Position numbers and translations under genes: made by a program. The notes beneath the pieces were generated by a model, which was not told the DNA's origin, made no database searches, and saw only the letters and a list, made by a program, of their open reading frames with translations. Positions 6,187 to 6,691 of a stretch of 6,691 nt of DNA are shown here, piece by piece (within the stretch, counting starts at the first letter, position 1; the number at the start of each line of letters is the position of its first letter). The stretch is from CAYWFU01 sp964457585 (GTDB taxonomy: Bacteria; JACRDZ01). The stretch spans positions 1 to 6,691 of the forward strand of contig CAYWFU010000113.1 of assembly GCA_964457585.1 (NCBI GenBank). Direction: 5' to 3'.

Positions 6187-6241
6187 CTGTAAAAAGATTA
6201 TAAAAACTGTAAATGGGTACTGTAAAATGTAAAATGAAATG
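6187..6241. repeat. Degenerate CTGTAAA / TGTAAAA heptad patch
   Basis: ctgtaaa occurs at 6187-6193, 6208-6214 and 6220-6226. The last copy leads into the tandem tgtaaaa (6221-6227), tgtaaaa (6228-6234), tgaaatg (6235-6241). The units resemble the CGTGAAA-type heptads after rplY. The patch is partly broken by unrelated bases, so it looks like an eroded array. Confidence 0.6.
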
Positions 6242-6289
6242 ATAAGACAAAAATAATATAAAATCGGTTTTTACTGCTTTAATCACAGA

Positions 6290-6616
6290 ATTAATTTTAA
6301 ATTTTTCATTAACCATTTTCTCAAGTTTTATCTTGTAGCCAGATGCTTTATATTTTGTCATGATTATAAGGTCATCCGCTGCCGCTTATTGCGTTGACCG
6401 CTTAGGTCTGAATCCGTATGAACATTCTTCAAAATCTGCCTCAAAGATGGGTTCTATAACTATCTTCAATGCTGCTTGCACTACCCTGTCTTTTACTGTC
6501 GGTATAGATAACGGCCTCTTTCTACCATCGGCTTTTGGAATGTAAACTCTTCTCGCAAGTTGAGGCTGGTATGTCTTCTCCTTTAATTCCTGTTGTATCT
6601 CGTTTATGTATAAATA
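6290..6616 (-). pseudogene. ltrA: Remnant of a group II intron reverse transcriptase/maturase
   Basis: Read on the minus strand from 6616, one frame gives a recognisable group II intron RT: NEIQQELKEKTYQPQ, then RRVYIPKADGRKRPLSIP, TVKDRVVQAALKIVIEPIF and ECSYGFRPKRSTQ (ending at 6389), which correspond to the first RT blocks. A TAA at 6386-6388 follows, and then in the same frame ADDLIIMTKYKASGYK and KLEKMVNEKFKIN, which look like the catalytic YADD block and the sequence after it. The roughly 100 residues that normally separate these blocks are missing, as are the N-terminus (a stop lies at 6617-6619), the maturase X domain and any HNH domain. It is thus truncated at both ends, internally deleted and interrupted by a stop, and cannot make an active enzyme. 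No domain V-like RNA is seen downstream on its strand. Base composition at 6370-6600 is visibly richer in G+C than the host genes, consistent with transfer. Confidence 0.85.
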
Positions 6617-6691
6617 TTATCTTGAAACAAGCCGAATATACTCAAACTAATCAGGTTTGCGAATTTAGAATGTTCATATGTGCTTCAGATT
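6617..6691. other. Unassigned sequence at the window end
   Basis: Upstream (in minus-strand terms) of the reverse transcriptase remnant, homology stops and all frames show stops within a short distance. I recognise no protein, RNA or repeat here. It could be more decayed intron sequence, part of another mobile element, or ordinary spacer. Confidence 0.4.

Noticed and set aside
6061..6290. Possible domain V/VI RNA of a group II intron
   Set aside because: No typical domain V hairpin could be found on the minus strand downstream of the RT remnant; the stretch is AT-rich spacer and repeats.
6360..6545. Plus-strand open frame of 61 codons
   Set aside because: It is the antisense of the reverse transcriptase remnant, which has clear protein similarity on the minus strand.
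6290..6616. Retron or diversity-generating retroelement RT
   Set aside because: The blocks YIPKADGRKRPLSIP and SYGFRPKRS are those of group II intron RTs, and no msr/msd, template repeat or partner gene is visible.

Overview
The window is an AT-rich stretch of bacterial chromosome that is mostly a housekeeping locus on the + strand: tRNA-Gln(TTG), glmU, prs, rplY (the long CTC-type L25), pth and aspS. The last ~630 bases are non-coding and hold a decayed group II intron reverse transcriptase on the - strand. The block glmU-prs-rplY/ctc-pth is an old conserved neighbourhood known from many bacteria. AT richness, low-complexity spacers and the gene set fit an uncultured low-GC bacterium (for example something like Omnitrophota or another deep lineage), but the phylum cannot be fixed from this sequence and I hold it loosely.

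Layout. 1-188: no gene; a palindromic repeat element (16-bp perfect ends at 3-18 and 160-175) whose arms are made of 7-nt units. 189-263: tRNA-Gln with encoded CCA, followed 17 nt later by glmU (281-1657), then prs (1685-2629) after 27 nt. 2630-2728: spacer with a compact hairpin. 2729-3481: rplY, with a TTG start set by its ribosome binding site. 3482-3585: spacer with three heptad units and a terminator-like stem. 3586-4173: pth, without a visible Shine-Dalgarno. 4174-4272: spacer filled by a 7-nt tandem array. 4273-6060: aspS. 6061-6691: no intact gene; a heptad-rich patch, the reverse transcriptase remnant and 75 unexplained bases.

Function. prs makes PRPP for nucleotides and amino acids; glmU makes UDP-GlcNAc for the cell wall. 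rplY, pth, aspS and tRNA-Gln all serve translation: L25 binds 5S rRNA, Pth recycles peptidyl-tRNA, AspRS charges tRNA. AspRS carries the His and Gly pair associated with non-discriminating enzymes, so Asn-tRNA may be made indirectly through GatCAB in this organism.

The most unusual signal is not a gene. Four separate spacers each carry short tandem or near-tandem repeats with a 7-nt period but different unit sequences (CTCAATG, CGTGAAA, YAGAAGA, TGTAAAA). I see no CRISPR array, defence operon, secretion system or complete mobile element, and nothing that I can defend as a new multi-gene system.
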